64,000 nt of DNA from Channa striata (lineage: Eukaryota; Chordata; Actinopteri; Anabantiformes; Channidae): assembly GCA_033026295.1 (NCBI GenBank), contig CM065187.1, positions 19,688,388 to 19,752,387 on the forward strand, read 5' to 3'. A program made the position numbers and the translations under genes. Positions 22,690-32,834 of the stretch are shown one piece after another. Below the pieces are notes generated by a model. The model did not search any database, was not told the origin of the DNA, and saw only the letters and a list, made by a program, of their open reading frames with translations. Within the stretch, counting starts at the first letter, position 1, and the number at the start of each line of letters is the position of its first letter.

Positions 22690-25600
22690 GATTGTTGTAA
22701 TATACAAGAAAATCTACATTTGCAAAGTGACACATGTCCACTTAAAAGCAATAAAGTTTTATACTGTTAGGTACAGTACATGGAGCTATGACTGAACAGA
22801 TTATTTCCTGTTTCCCAAATCCTCGCTACATCCTAAGTACTGATGTTTTTTAAGGTAGTAAAAAAAAAAACAACACACCCTGTTTTAGCCTGTTTGAACT
22901 AATAGCAAGTGACACATGCCACATCACATGTCCATTAAACAGCTTAAATAAATGAGTATGTAGTGTGGGCTTGTGAATCTAGTTTCCCACAATATAATGT
23001 TCCATGGACGTGGAAGTGATTGAAAAAAGAAGACATTTTGCCTTCTGGTTGCGAATTAGTGCACATGCTCTATCATCAGATTTTACTGCTTATTTAATAA
23101 CTTGCATCAGACAGTATTATGAGCATTAGTACAACATACTGTAGAATTAGTGTGCAGTAAGGATAACATGGTGCCTTGCTTCAGTTGATAATGTTGAGGT
23201 GTAATATTTAAAGTTCTCACCACATTTATGTGGAATCAAATTATTAGGCTTACTTTCAGATTCAAGTCCACAAAGCAGGGACTTATTAAGACACCAACTA
23301 ATAAATAGTTTTTCATATTTCTATGGAGTTTCTTGAGAATAAATAAAGCAGATAATTCTTCAAGTCAAACTGCATCACCAGTGAGGTTCCTCTCCCACAG
23401 TGAAAGTCCCCTGGGAGTCTCAGGTCAGCAGGGAACATCTGCTGGTTCAAAGTGTCAAAGTTAACTGGGGGTCAGGGCCTCTGTGAAGGGAAAGAAGTCC
23501 AGCAGTGTGTGGGCAAAAATAAAATATCTGCAATTTCAAGTCATACACGTTAAGGACAATTAGAGCTGATGATCTGACAGCATGGGTGTTAGATGGAGGG
23601 CAGGCAGCAGGTGCCATCGTGGAAATGAGTTCCTATGCACCTGCTCAGAAAGCAACGGTAATATTAAAAAAGGAGGCTGTAAATGAAATAGATCAAGGGT
23701 TAGAAGGGTAATTGCATCCCTGAAGGCTTTTAAACGTCGTATGAAAGTAGGAGACACAGTGCTGGGTGGGCAGAGAAGAGGGATGAATGGCTGCACAGAA
23801 CTGAGGTGAGAAAGAGGTTTCATCAGGTTCGAAAAGGGGAGAGGAAAGAATGTGGTGGAGAAAATGCCAAGTGGAACGGGATGGGAGAGTGTGTGAGTTT
23901 GAGTGAAGTGTATGGGGCGAGACAACAACACGACACAGGGGAGAAGTTCCGATAAAAGCAAAATCAAAAAACAAAGAAGGAAACTGTGAATTGTCTTCAT
24001 TAGAGCGAGCATAAAGAAACCGCTCCAACCATCAAATCTCAGGGAGCCATCGGCAGATGGAAACAATCTGCAGCAAAGTGCTTTTTCAAACATATTCTCG
24101 TTATTTGGTGTTGAAAGTCAAACATGCCATGTGGGGGCAGCATTGATTCATAATGCTTTTGCCTCTGTGAAGGACCATTGAAAAAAAATATTAGATACAA
24201 TATGTTATCACAAAGACAGATATTAAATGAATTTAGTTACAAAAATTGTAGCAAATGTTAAAGGATCCCAACATAAAATAGAAATGATAACACAGAAGAA
24301 TGCAAAATATGGGAAGGGGAATAGTGACTTGACACTTATTTAAACCTGCAATATGGTTCCCTTATCGATCACAGTTGTCTGCAGGTGGTACCCTGCAGGA
24401 TTAATGCGTAGTTGATGCGGAATGCTGAATAACCAGGGAGGTAAACGCTCAAACAAAGCCAGGGATGCACCAAACCACAGCTACTAATAAGGAGAATAAA
24501 GGGGAAATAAATATACAGTAGGTCTTTGAAGCACATTTACTTAATAAAGTTTGATGCTGAGCTTACAAAGATAAAGCAACTTAAAAATCCACATGAAGTT
24601 TACCATAATGTGAAAAAACTGAACAGGAAAAACAAAACTTTCCTCTCGCCACACCGAGGCTGTGCATGAAAGCGATTCATTTCAAATGAACTTGGAGGGC
24701 GTCTGTGATGATGTGGACTTATTCATGCTTCACAGCTTAAACGATGAATGACTGCTGAAGTACGATGAGGAAATGTGCTTCTAAACATCTGTTGATCTTT
24801 ACATCTTGTTTGCTTCCTCAACAGATAGATGGAAAATATAGAATTTATTCAACTTCATATTTTGCGTAGTATCACATTATATTATGATTCAAATCAAAAC
24901 TTTGTGGAATCAGTAAATGATGGGGGGTAACTGACAGTAGGACTTGACTTGGTGTTTATGGGATTGCAATTACAAATCCCTGACGGATGCACTGGTTAGA
25001 TGTTAGTAATATTAGCTTCATCTTTGTTTTTACACGATAAACGCATAAAACATTGATGAATGAGCACATATCAATCCATCCATCCATTTCCTCAGTGCTT
25101 TTCAAAGTAAAGGTCACAGCAGCAGCTATGGGGCAGCTCTGAAAACCCCATTATGCCAGCTACTAAATACTCATTGTTTATTCTGGTTCAACATCATTTA
25201 TTATGTCTTCATCGGAGCCTCAGAGAACTAATTTTTCTGCCTCTTTGACAGGAATTCCCATATGGGACATGTCTGTGTGGGTGTTCCACACACAATGGAA
25301 ACATCAGAGTGTTCGATAAATACAGGACGACTGTTAGCGGCTCAGGCGCGGGCTCGAACGAGTTGCCAAGCAGTGCGATCAACGTGGAGGAGTGGCAGCC
25401 GGACCCTGACGGAAGCCTCCTGTTTGTCGAGCAGAGTGAAACCAGCCGTCCTCTTGAAGAGTCTTGTATTATCTGCTTGTGTGTGTTGTTAGTCGCAGTC
25501 AGAAGCTTGTGACTTAAGGCCAAGCTGTTAATTGAGATTTATACCTGGTGCCTCAGGTAAAATGTGGGTGACTGCAGCCAGTGTCCTGCGATCCTTACCT

Positions 25601-26440
25601 TACTTTTGTTGAAATTGCCTTTGCAGTGGGATGGCAGTGGCAATGGTGAGAGTATAGGCCACACGCTGTATATTGCAGTTTTTTTCAGGACGGCACATGT
25701 GTAAATTCTGTGAGTCCTCTACCTAACATGGACACAGTCTCACTCGCTGTTGCTTTTATGTCGCTCACTCTATTCATTCATCCATTCAAGGTGGAAACTT
25801 TTGGTTCCACTTAGGTTTTCGAGCTTGTTCCCCTGTTGAACAAATATGTAAATAATCCAAAAAGTGGAAAGCAATTAAAGTTCCCATAAATGAATGACAA
25901 ATGAATGTCAAACGGACCCTTGAGAGGCCTGACACACAATAGACTCATAGTACACAAGGTTTCCCAAACATCTGCCACCTGTTTTTTTCCTCTCTCAAGG
26001 TAAAGTCACATTCAGAATCAAAGAGTTTGAAGGATAGTGATTGTTATTATTATTTTCAAGCATTTTCAAACCAAAAACACCAAAACAAAAAGTTGTAAAA
26101 AGAAGACTCAACAGCGTTTGTCTGACCTAATGTAACATGTAACCTCATTAGCACCACCAGCTAACACATTGCTACAATAAGTAAATAAAATAATAACTAA
26201 TACCACTACTATGACTACAAATAATAATGATAAACTCCCTGATGAGGTTACAGGTCACATCCAACGTTGTGGGTCCTGGTAGACATCAGAGAATAGGGGG
26301 ACATTTCTGCTTTGCTTCTTGAACTGGGGAAAATAAATGATGGCGCTAGGATTATGTGAAATGATGTTTGATAAATGCTGCAGACACGACATAATTTAAA
26401 AGGCGCTGATTCAAACCTGCAGTTTTAATAATTTGTAAAA
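22690..26440. other. intergenic
   Basis: Mostly AT-rich. A purine-rich plus-strand tract at about 23560-24090 leaves long but featureless minus-strand frames. A GC-richer block at 25252-25512 is described separately. Near 25080 a TCCATCCATCCATTTCC motif resembles a common fish repeat end, but the match is too short to annotate. Confidence 0.45.
25252..25512 (+). other. unassigned open stretch, candidate exon
   Basis: After a pyrimidine tract and AG (TTTTTCTGCCTCTTTGACAG), 86 codons stay open to TGA at 25510-25512. The middle part, VFDKYRTTVSGSGAGSNELP followed by INVEEWQPDPDGSLLFVEQS, has GC-rich third positions unlike the surrounding DNA. The end, CIICLCVLLVAVRSL, is hydrophobic. No family recognised and no partner exon found. 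It may equally be non-coding CpG-rich sequence; the other two plus frames and one minus frame are also fairly open. Confidence 0.25.
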
Positions 26441-26675
26441 GGTAAATGGTCTGCACTCATACAGCACTTTTCTACCTGTTGGTACTCGAAGCGCTTTACA
26501 CTGCTTCTTATCTAATCTTTCACACTCACAATCATGCACATTCAAGACGCTCGCCAAGGGCTCGATGTCTTGCTCAAGGACACATTGACCTGTGACCAGA
26601 CGAGCCGGGGATCAAGCCAATGACTGTAGGATTGGTGGACGACTGTTCAACCAACTGCGCCACAGTCACCCCCCC
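26441..26675 (-). mobile_element. tRNA-derived SINE
   Basis: On the minus strand the head carries an A box TGGCGCAGTTGG (26662-26651) and a B box GGCTTGATCCC (26618-26608), spaced as in tRNA promoters. The body contains AAGCGCTTTACAC-type sequence and ends at GGTAAATGG. Related copies lie at about 57760 and 52393. Family recognised as a common teleost SINE-like repeat; the exact name is uncertain. Confidence 0.8.
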
Positions 26676-28261
26676 GTCTTATTTGACTTATCACAAATGT
26701 CAATGTTTTGTAAAAAACACAAGATTTTCTTACTTCTTACTTTCTAACTGAGAAGTTCTGCTTTTGCTTCTTTGGTTTTCGGTAAAAAATGCGGTTTCGG
26801 TTTAAAAATTGTGCCAGCTGGAAACAACAAAGAATAGTCAGAGACACTGTTTCCAATTTAATGGGAAAAAACTGGCTTAGTTTCAGCCTTAAAATCTAAG
26901 TGGTGGCCCAAGCTTTTGTCCACCTCTGCCTGAAATTAAGAACTACTTGCTTAATAAATTAATAAGCAAAGGGAAAGATTGATGGAAGTAGCAACAATAT
27001 CTAAAGAAGGTCAGTTTATTGTGCTTTTTTCCCAGACAAACGCTGCAGTATCACAACACTATCTGACTGTAATTTTAGAAATATTTCTTAGACTTTCACT
27101 TCTTTACAGAGACATGCTCTGTACGACGATGCAGGTAGGATGGATCCTCCTGTCCAATTACAAAGCATTTATGTCTGTGGAAGAGGACATATGCTGGGCA
27201 AAAGACAGCTGCAGACTTTTCTCTGTCTTCCTGAGTGAGCGGTCTCTCCCCTTTCCAGTCCCTTGCTGCTCCCTGGTCCACCCTGGAGTGGGTAGTGTCA
27301 GCGGTACGCTTTGACTGTGTGCAGGTTGAGAGCATGTGGGGATTCCTGGGAAGTGGCATTTGAAGTGGGTATTACCCTTTTTATTCACCTCATGTGTATC
27401 TTTTTTTTTATTTGTCTACTGTGTCCGAGCAGCTCGAGAGCGTGTCAGGGCACAACAGAGTCGGAGAGAGCGAGGCCACATCGTTCTGGTGACTTCTCTG
27501 AACATTTGTTGGTGCTTTGTAAGTAAAATTGTGGATTTGTTATGAAGGACTTTTTTTTATTTGAATTATTCAGACATTCATAGTATTTGCTTGCTTTTAT
27601 CTGGCATTGAATATTGTAATTTGAAACCTGCATTAACCCCGAGCGGCTACTTGGAGCGGAAACAAGCTGTAAGCACAGCATTGACATATCTTCACCTTTT
27701 AAGTTGGTACGTGTGAATTTTGGCTCCACTGTGTTCATCAGCTTTTCACTAACTGTGTGTGTCTGTGGTTTTGTGTTCAGAAAGTTTTTCGTTTTTTTGT
27801 TTGCTGAAAACAGATGTCTGCTGCAGCTGAAAATGGTAATGAGGGCTAATGACAGCTGTGTGAGCGAAACAAGACAATAATGTTGGTGGTTGCAAACTCG
27901 AACTGCTTCAAAAGGCCAAAAAGCTCGGTGAAGACAAGGACGACTGCAGAGTTAGCGGGGATTAGCTGATATCTGTGGGTTCATCACCTGCTCCATATTA
28001 CACATAACCCACTGGTCTACTGCTAATATAAAATATTGATTATAGTAGCTTTAACTTTAATTACACTACAAGTCTCTTTTAACAGCTTTAATGAAAAATC
28101 TTGTCCATTTGTCAGAATAAGAAAATATTACCACAGCTTCTGAATGATAATAAAAAGCTGGTGATTTACTGAATGATAAGTGTCCTCTGTCTCCATGCGC
28201 TAGGCTGCATTTACAGAGTAAAATAAAAACGACACATCAATCAATATAAAACAACTGAAAC

Positions 28262-28265
<4 letters not shown>

Positions 28266-28323
<58 letters not shown>
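28266..28323. repeat. (AC)29 microsatellite
   Basis: Perfect dinucleotide tract. It produces the Cys-Val low-complexity frame on the minus strand. Confidence 0.98.
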
Positions 28324-28326
<3 letters not shown>

Positions 28327-28506
28327 GACACCTTTTAGCTGGGTAAAAAAAATAATGAACCAGTTGGGCTTTTGTCTTGTTAAGTCTCAGATGTTCACAG
28401 CTCAGAAGAGGCTGTTTTTCACAAAGTGGAGGTATTGTGGCTATACAGGCCCCCCTGACAGCAATAATGCAGCTAATAAATGCCCGATAATGTAAACTGC
28501 ACTTAC

Positions 28507-28764
28507 CTCTCCAGCAGAGAAACAACTTTCATTTCCTCTGTCTCCCTCGTGTTTTATTCGTCGAGTGTTGTTTGTGACCCGACTCATTATCATTTTGTTC
28601 ATTCTTGCCCATTTGCAAGTCACACTGGAGACGCTTGATGCCTCCGAACGTTTAGGCGTCGCTACTTGTATTTGAGGAAGCGTTTTGTTGAATAAACCTC
28701 TGAGCAAAAATATTACAGCAAAAATTCCAGTCACGGCCCAGCCCGCTCCACACCACTGATTCAT
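28507..28764 (-). other. unassigned open stretch with signal-peptide-like start and consensus donor
   Basis: The frame begins with ATG (28764-28762) and encodes WAVTGIFAVIFLLRGLF, a hydrophobic run suited to a signal peptide or anchor, then a basic, Ser/Thr-rich stretch. After 86 codons GGAGAG is followed by a perfect donor GTAAGT at phase 0. No family recognised and no following exon found, so it may be chance. Confidence 0.2.
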
Positions 28765-29680
28765 GTTCTTTCCTCAGGGTGTCTAATGACCTACTCGTTT
28801 CTGTGGCTTGTGATAATTGTGCAGTTTTATTGTGTCTGACCTCTCTTGCCATTATGTCTCTTTTGACATAATGGCAATATACTTTTTTCCCGCAGTGCCA
28901 CAAGCGTGTGCCATGGTTTGCTCCTTATTTATAAGGCAGATACTTTTCTGTTCGAACTTCTCCTTTCTCAGTGTCCACAACCTGTGGAGCAGCACGGGAC
29001 CTCAACTTAAGGACACAGTTAAGCTCCTGCTGGTTTTAAATCTCCAAAAATGTAGCACATTTCACCTTTGTTTTACAGAAATATAAACAACAGTTTATGC
29101 AAACATTATTAACAGATAAATGTATTTGAGCTGGAGAAACACACTAAAAGCGGAATAAAGTGCAAGTATGTCAAAACTGAAAATTGTTCATTTCTATATT
29201 TCTGACACTCCAGCACTGACATTTCATCTGCAGTCACATCAAACCTCCAGGTTTTTGACTGATTAGGGATTATCTCATCATCTGTTCACAGGACGTCTAA
29301 ACTTTGTCTTATTTATAAACAGTTGTAGTCTCATCTTATTTGAAGTCTATTATCAGTCATTTTTTTGTTTCTTTGTATAATCCAACATTATCAAATTTAA
29401 ACAAGAATATCATATAAAAGCATTTTACTGTGGAAATGAGAAACAGACAAACTCTGTGGTTTCCCAGTAGCACACTTAAAAGCAGGACTCCCTGCAAAAA
29501 AGCTTTAAAACTATAAGAAAATACATTATAAAAACAAATCAAAGCAAGTGGAATCAATTAATTCACCAATAAAGTGAATATGATGTTAAACGTGAACCCC
29601 CCCAATCTGAAAGAGAGACAAATGAACTACACATGACGCTGTCTCTTTCTGGGTTATTTTGTGTTTATTTATTTGTATTT

Positions 29681-29693
29681 ATTTTTCCCTCTT
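29681..29693. repeat. RTE target-site duplication, left
   Basis: ATTTTTCCCTCTT, identical to 32822-32834. Confidence 0.8.
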
Positions 29694-30006
29694 ATCTTAT
29701 CTTGGATTTATCTTAAATCTAGCCACAGGGGTTGCAAGCCAGTAACTTCTGTCCCGGTCCCAAGCCCGGATAAATAGAGAGGGTTTCGTCAGGAAGGGCA
29801 TCCGGCGTAAAACTTGCCAAGTACAAGTGCGAGTCATCCATAGGACCTTCATACTGGATCGGTCGAGGCCCGGGTTAACAACGACCGCCACCGGTGCTGT
29901 TAACCTACAGGGTGCTGGTGGAAATTGGACTACTGTTGGTCGAAGAAGGAGAGGAGGCAGAAGGGTTCGCGGTTAGAGAGAGAAGGGGAAAGGCAGGAGC
30001 TTAGAT

Positions 30007-30280
30007 GTGAGAGTAGGGACTCTTAACGTTGGCACAATGACAGGGAAAGGTAGAGAGCTGGCAGACATGATGGAGAGAAGGAAGGTAGATGTACTGTGTG
30101 TGCAGGAGATGAGGTGGAAGGGCAGCAAAGCACGTAGTATTGGAGGAGGATACAAACTGTTCTACCATGGTGTTGATAGGAAGAGAAACGGAGCAGGAGT
30201 GATCCTGAAGAGGGAGTTTTTGAACAATGTTCTAGAGGTGAAAAGAGTCTCAGACAGGGTGATGAGCCTAAAGCTAGAAT
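30007..30280 (+). pseudogene. RTE-like APE endonuclease, N-terminal remnant
   Basis: The frame encodes LRVGTLNVGTM (with the first catalytic Asn), then VDVLCVQEMRW (with the catalytic Glu) and YHGVDRKRNGAGVIL, and stops resembling an endonuclease after VMSLKLE. The central and C-terminal parts, with the remaining Asp, Asn and His catalytic residues, are missing. The sequence continues directly into the linker (TKWWKLK-type region in another frame). Inactive. Confidence 0.85.
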
Positions 30281-30392
30281 ATATGTATAAGATGACTCTG
30301 GTGGTCAGGAAGAAGAAGAGAGAAAGACAGAAAAGAAGACCAAGTGGTGGAAGCTAAAGAATGAAGAAACTTGTGAGAAATTCAGCCAGAAG

Positions 30393-32307
30393 TTGAGACA
30401 GGCTTTGGGTGGTCAGGAAGAGCTTCCAGATGACTGGGAAACTACAGCAGAGGTAATCAGGGAAACAGGTAGGAAGGTGCTTGGTGTGTCATCTGGAAGG
30501 AGGAAAGAAGATAAAGACACTTGGTGGTGGAATGAGGAAGTACAGGACTGCATCCAGAGGAAGAGGTTAGCTAAAAGGAAGTGGGATGTAGAAAGGACTG
30601 AGGAAAGTAGACAGGAGTACAAGGAAGTGCAGCGCAGAGTGAAGAGGGAGTCGACAAAGGCCAAACACAAAGCTTATGATGAGCTGTATGACAGGTTAGA
30701 CACGAAGGAAGGAGAGAAGGACTTGTACAGGATAGCCAGACAGAGAGATAGAGATGGGAAAGATGTGAAACAGATAAGGGTGATTAAAGACAGAGATGGA
30801 AAGGTGCTAACAAGCCAGGAGAGTGTGCAGAGAAGATGGAAGGAGTATTTTGAGGAGCTGATGAATGAGGAAAATGATAGGGAAAGAAGGGAGGAAGATG
30901 TGGATGTTGTGGAGCAGGAAATAGGAGAGATTAGAAAGGATGAGGTGAGGAAGGCTCTGAAAAGGATGAAGAGCGGAAAGGCTGTTGGTCCTGATGACGT
31001 ACCTGTGGAGGTGTGGAAGTGTCTAGGAGAGACAGCAGTGGAGTTTCTGACAGGTCTGTTTAACAGGATTCTAGAGAGTGAGAAGATGCCTGAGGAATGG
31101 AGGAGAAGCGTTCTGGTGCCGATCTTTAAGAACAAGGGTGACACGCAGAACTGTAGCAACTACAGAGGGATAAAGCTGATGAGCCACACAATGAAGCTGT
31201 GGGAAAGAGTAGTGGAAGCCAGGCTTAGGAAGGAGGTGGAGATTTGTGAGCAGCAGTATGGTTTCATGCCCGTAAGAGCACCACTGATGCCATTTTCGCT
31301 TTGAGGTTGTTGATGGAAAAGTACAGAGATGGTCAGAAGGAGCTGCATTGTGTCTTTGTGGATTTAGAGAAGGCGTATGACAGGGTGCCGAGGGAGGAGC
31401 TGTGGTACTGTATGAGGATGTCGGGAGTGGCAGTGAAGTACGTCAGAGTAGTTCAGGACATATATGAGAGAAGCATGACGGTGGTGAGATGTGCCGTAGG
31501 TCAGACAGAGGAGTTCAAGGTGGAGGTGGGACTACACCAAGGATCGGCTTTGAGTCCCTTCTTGTTTGCTATGCTGATGGACAGGTTGACAGACGAGGTC
31601 AGACAGAAATCTCCCTGGACAATGATGTTTGCAGATGACATTGTGATTTGCAGTGAGAGTAGAGAGCAGGTGGAGGAACAGCTGGAGAGGTGGAGGTTTG
31701 CTCTGGAAAGAAGAGGCATGAAAGTCAGTCGTAGTAAGACAGAATACATGTGTGTAAACGAGAAGGAGCAAGGTAGAAGCGTGAGGTTACAGGGGGCTGA
31801 GGTGAAGAAGGTGCAGGAGTTTAAGTACTTGGGGTCAACAGTTCAGTGTGATGGGGAATGCGGAAAAGAGGCGAAGAGGCGAGTGCAGGCGGGTTGGAGT
31901 GGGTGGAGGAAAGTGTCAGGAGTGTTTTGTGACAGAAGAGTGTCAGCAAGACTCAAAGGAAAGGTGAACAGGACAGTGGTGAGACCAGCTCTGCTCTATG
32001 GGTTAGAGACAGTAGCAGTGAGAAAGAGACAAGAGGCAGAGATGGAAGCAGCAGAGATGAAGATGTTGAGGTTCTCCTTAGGAGTGACAAGGTTGGACAG
32101 AATAAGGAACGAGCTCATCAGAGGGACAGCCCACGTTGTCTGTGTTAGTAACAAAGTCAGAGAGGCCAGACTGAGATGGTTTGGACATGTGCAGAGGAGG
32201 GATAGTGATTATATTGGTAGAAGGATGTTGGAGATGGAGCTGCCAGGCAAGAGGGCGAGAGGACGACCGAGGAGGAGATATATGGACGTTCTAACAGAGG
32301 ACATGAG
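30393..32307 (+). pseudogene. RTE-like reverse transcriptase, frameshifted and C-terminally truncated
   Basis: Two overlapping open frames, 30393-31304 and 31301-32314, make up one reverse transcriptase. The first holds the linker (DDWETTAEVIRETGRKVLG), the KSGKAVGPDDVPVEVW region and the NYRGIKLMS region. After the single-base loss near 31270 the second continues with FVDLEKAYDRVP (motif A), GLHQGSALSPFLFAML (motif B), MMFADDIVI (motif C, catalytic Asp pair) and the RT-distal segment WFGHVQRRDSDYIGRRMLE and GKRARGRPRRRYMDVL. The native C-terminus is interrupted by the LTR at 32308, which adds a stop within a few codons. Confidence 0.93.
32303..32307. repeat. solo-LTR target-site duplication, left
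   Basis: ATGAG, repeated at 32714-32718 on the other side of the LTR. The uninterrupted RTE copy has it once. Confidence 0.85.
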
Positions 32308-32713
32308 TGAATGAGCCAACGTTAACTTTCTCAAACGTTTGTTCTATGCTTATATACTTTTCTGCAGTTATGCCGTGTCAGTAGATAGACAACTAGTAGC
32401 TAACGTACGTGCAACATCAAATAGTGCCTTCTAAGCCTGCAAGTAATCGTTAAGGAAACCAATGTTTGTATTGCTTTTCTGGTTGTTAGAAACGGACATA
32501 GTGGAAGTCCAGTGTTTGGCTGTGGAAGGCATACAGTTTTCTTACCGTGCTCAGTGGAGTTTAGGTATTATATTAACATGATTTTAGAACTGTTGTTATT
32601 AGCTGTACTGAAGAACACAGAAGTTCAATAAATCTGCAACGTTTTTTATAATACATCGATCTCTGAAGTGGATCTTTTTTGGACCATTGGACACGCGTAA
32701 GACGGCCTCTACA
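32308..32713. mobile_element. solo LTR (406 bp) nested in the RTE-like element
   Basis: Compared with the copy at 21.4-22.7 kb, this 406-bp block is extra sequence inside the RTE 3' region. It starts with TG (TGAATGAGCC) and ends with CA (GCCTCTACA), and a 5-bp duplication ATGAG flanks it (32303-32307 and 32714-32718). Removing it with one ATGAG restores the colinear RTE sequence. Inside are a TTATATA box (about 32350) and AATAAA at 32627-32632, which suggests plus-strand orientation. TG..CA ends with a 5-bp duplication fit an LTR retrotransposon or endogenous retrovirus; no internal genes remain, so the family is unknown. Confidence 0.85.
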
Positions 32714-32718
32714 ATGAG
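32714..32718. repeat. solo-LTR target-site duplication, right
   Basis: ATGAG, partner of 32303-32307. Confidence 0.85.
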
Positions 32719-32821
32719 GTTAGCTGGTGTCAGAGAGGAAGATGCCCAGGATAGAGTGAAGTGGAAACAGATGATTCGCTGTGGCGACCCCTGGTGGGAA
32801 AAGCCCAAAGAGAAGTAGTAG

Positions 32822-32834
32822 ATTTTTCCCTCTT
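32822..32834. repeat. RTE target-site duplication, right
   Basis: ATTTTTCCCTCTT, identical to 29681-29693. Confidence 0.8.

Larger units (their letters stand above)
26676..29680. other. intergenic
   Basis: Contains the (AC)29 microsatellite and one candidate exon on the minus strand (28507-28764). The remaining open frames have no recognisable domain. Confidence 0.45.
29694..32821 (+). mobile_element. RTE-like non-LTR retrotransposon with target-site duplication, broken and carrying a nested solo LTR
   Basis: Non-LTR retrotransposon encoding an APE-type endonuclease and a reverse transcriptase (resembling the fish family whose ORF is often mis-annotated as craniofacial development protein 2-like). 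The leader (29694-30006) shares its 5' sequence with the copy at 22.6 kb; the 3' tail ends GGGAAAAGCCCAAAGAGAAG plus TAG triplets. A 13-bp repeat ATTTTTCCCTCTT flanks it (29681-29693 and 32822-32834). Damage visible: most of the endonuclease is deleted (junction near 30280), one C is lost at 31269-31271 compared with the other copy, and a 406-bp LTR is inserted at 32308. A few flank bases at the 5' end may not belong to the element. Confidence 0.9.

Noticed and set aside
23560..24093. 177-codon minus frame, the longest outside the transposons and intron frames
   Set aside because: The opposite strand is purine-rich, which removes stops on this strand by composition. A second minus frame of 111 codons overlaps it, and no domain or family resemblance is visible.
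26979..27314. 111-codon plus frame
   Set aside because: No domain or codon bias and no matching splice context; several other frames are open in the same place.
30413..31159. Long minus-strand frames opposite the RTE reverse transcriptase
   Set aside because: Shadow frames: they are Ser/Leu-rich because the sense strand is purine-rich; the plus frames carry all the RT motifs.
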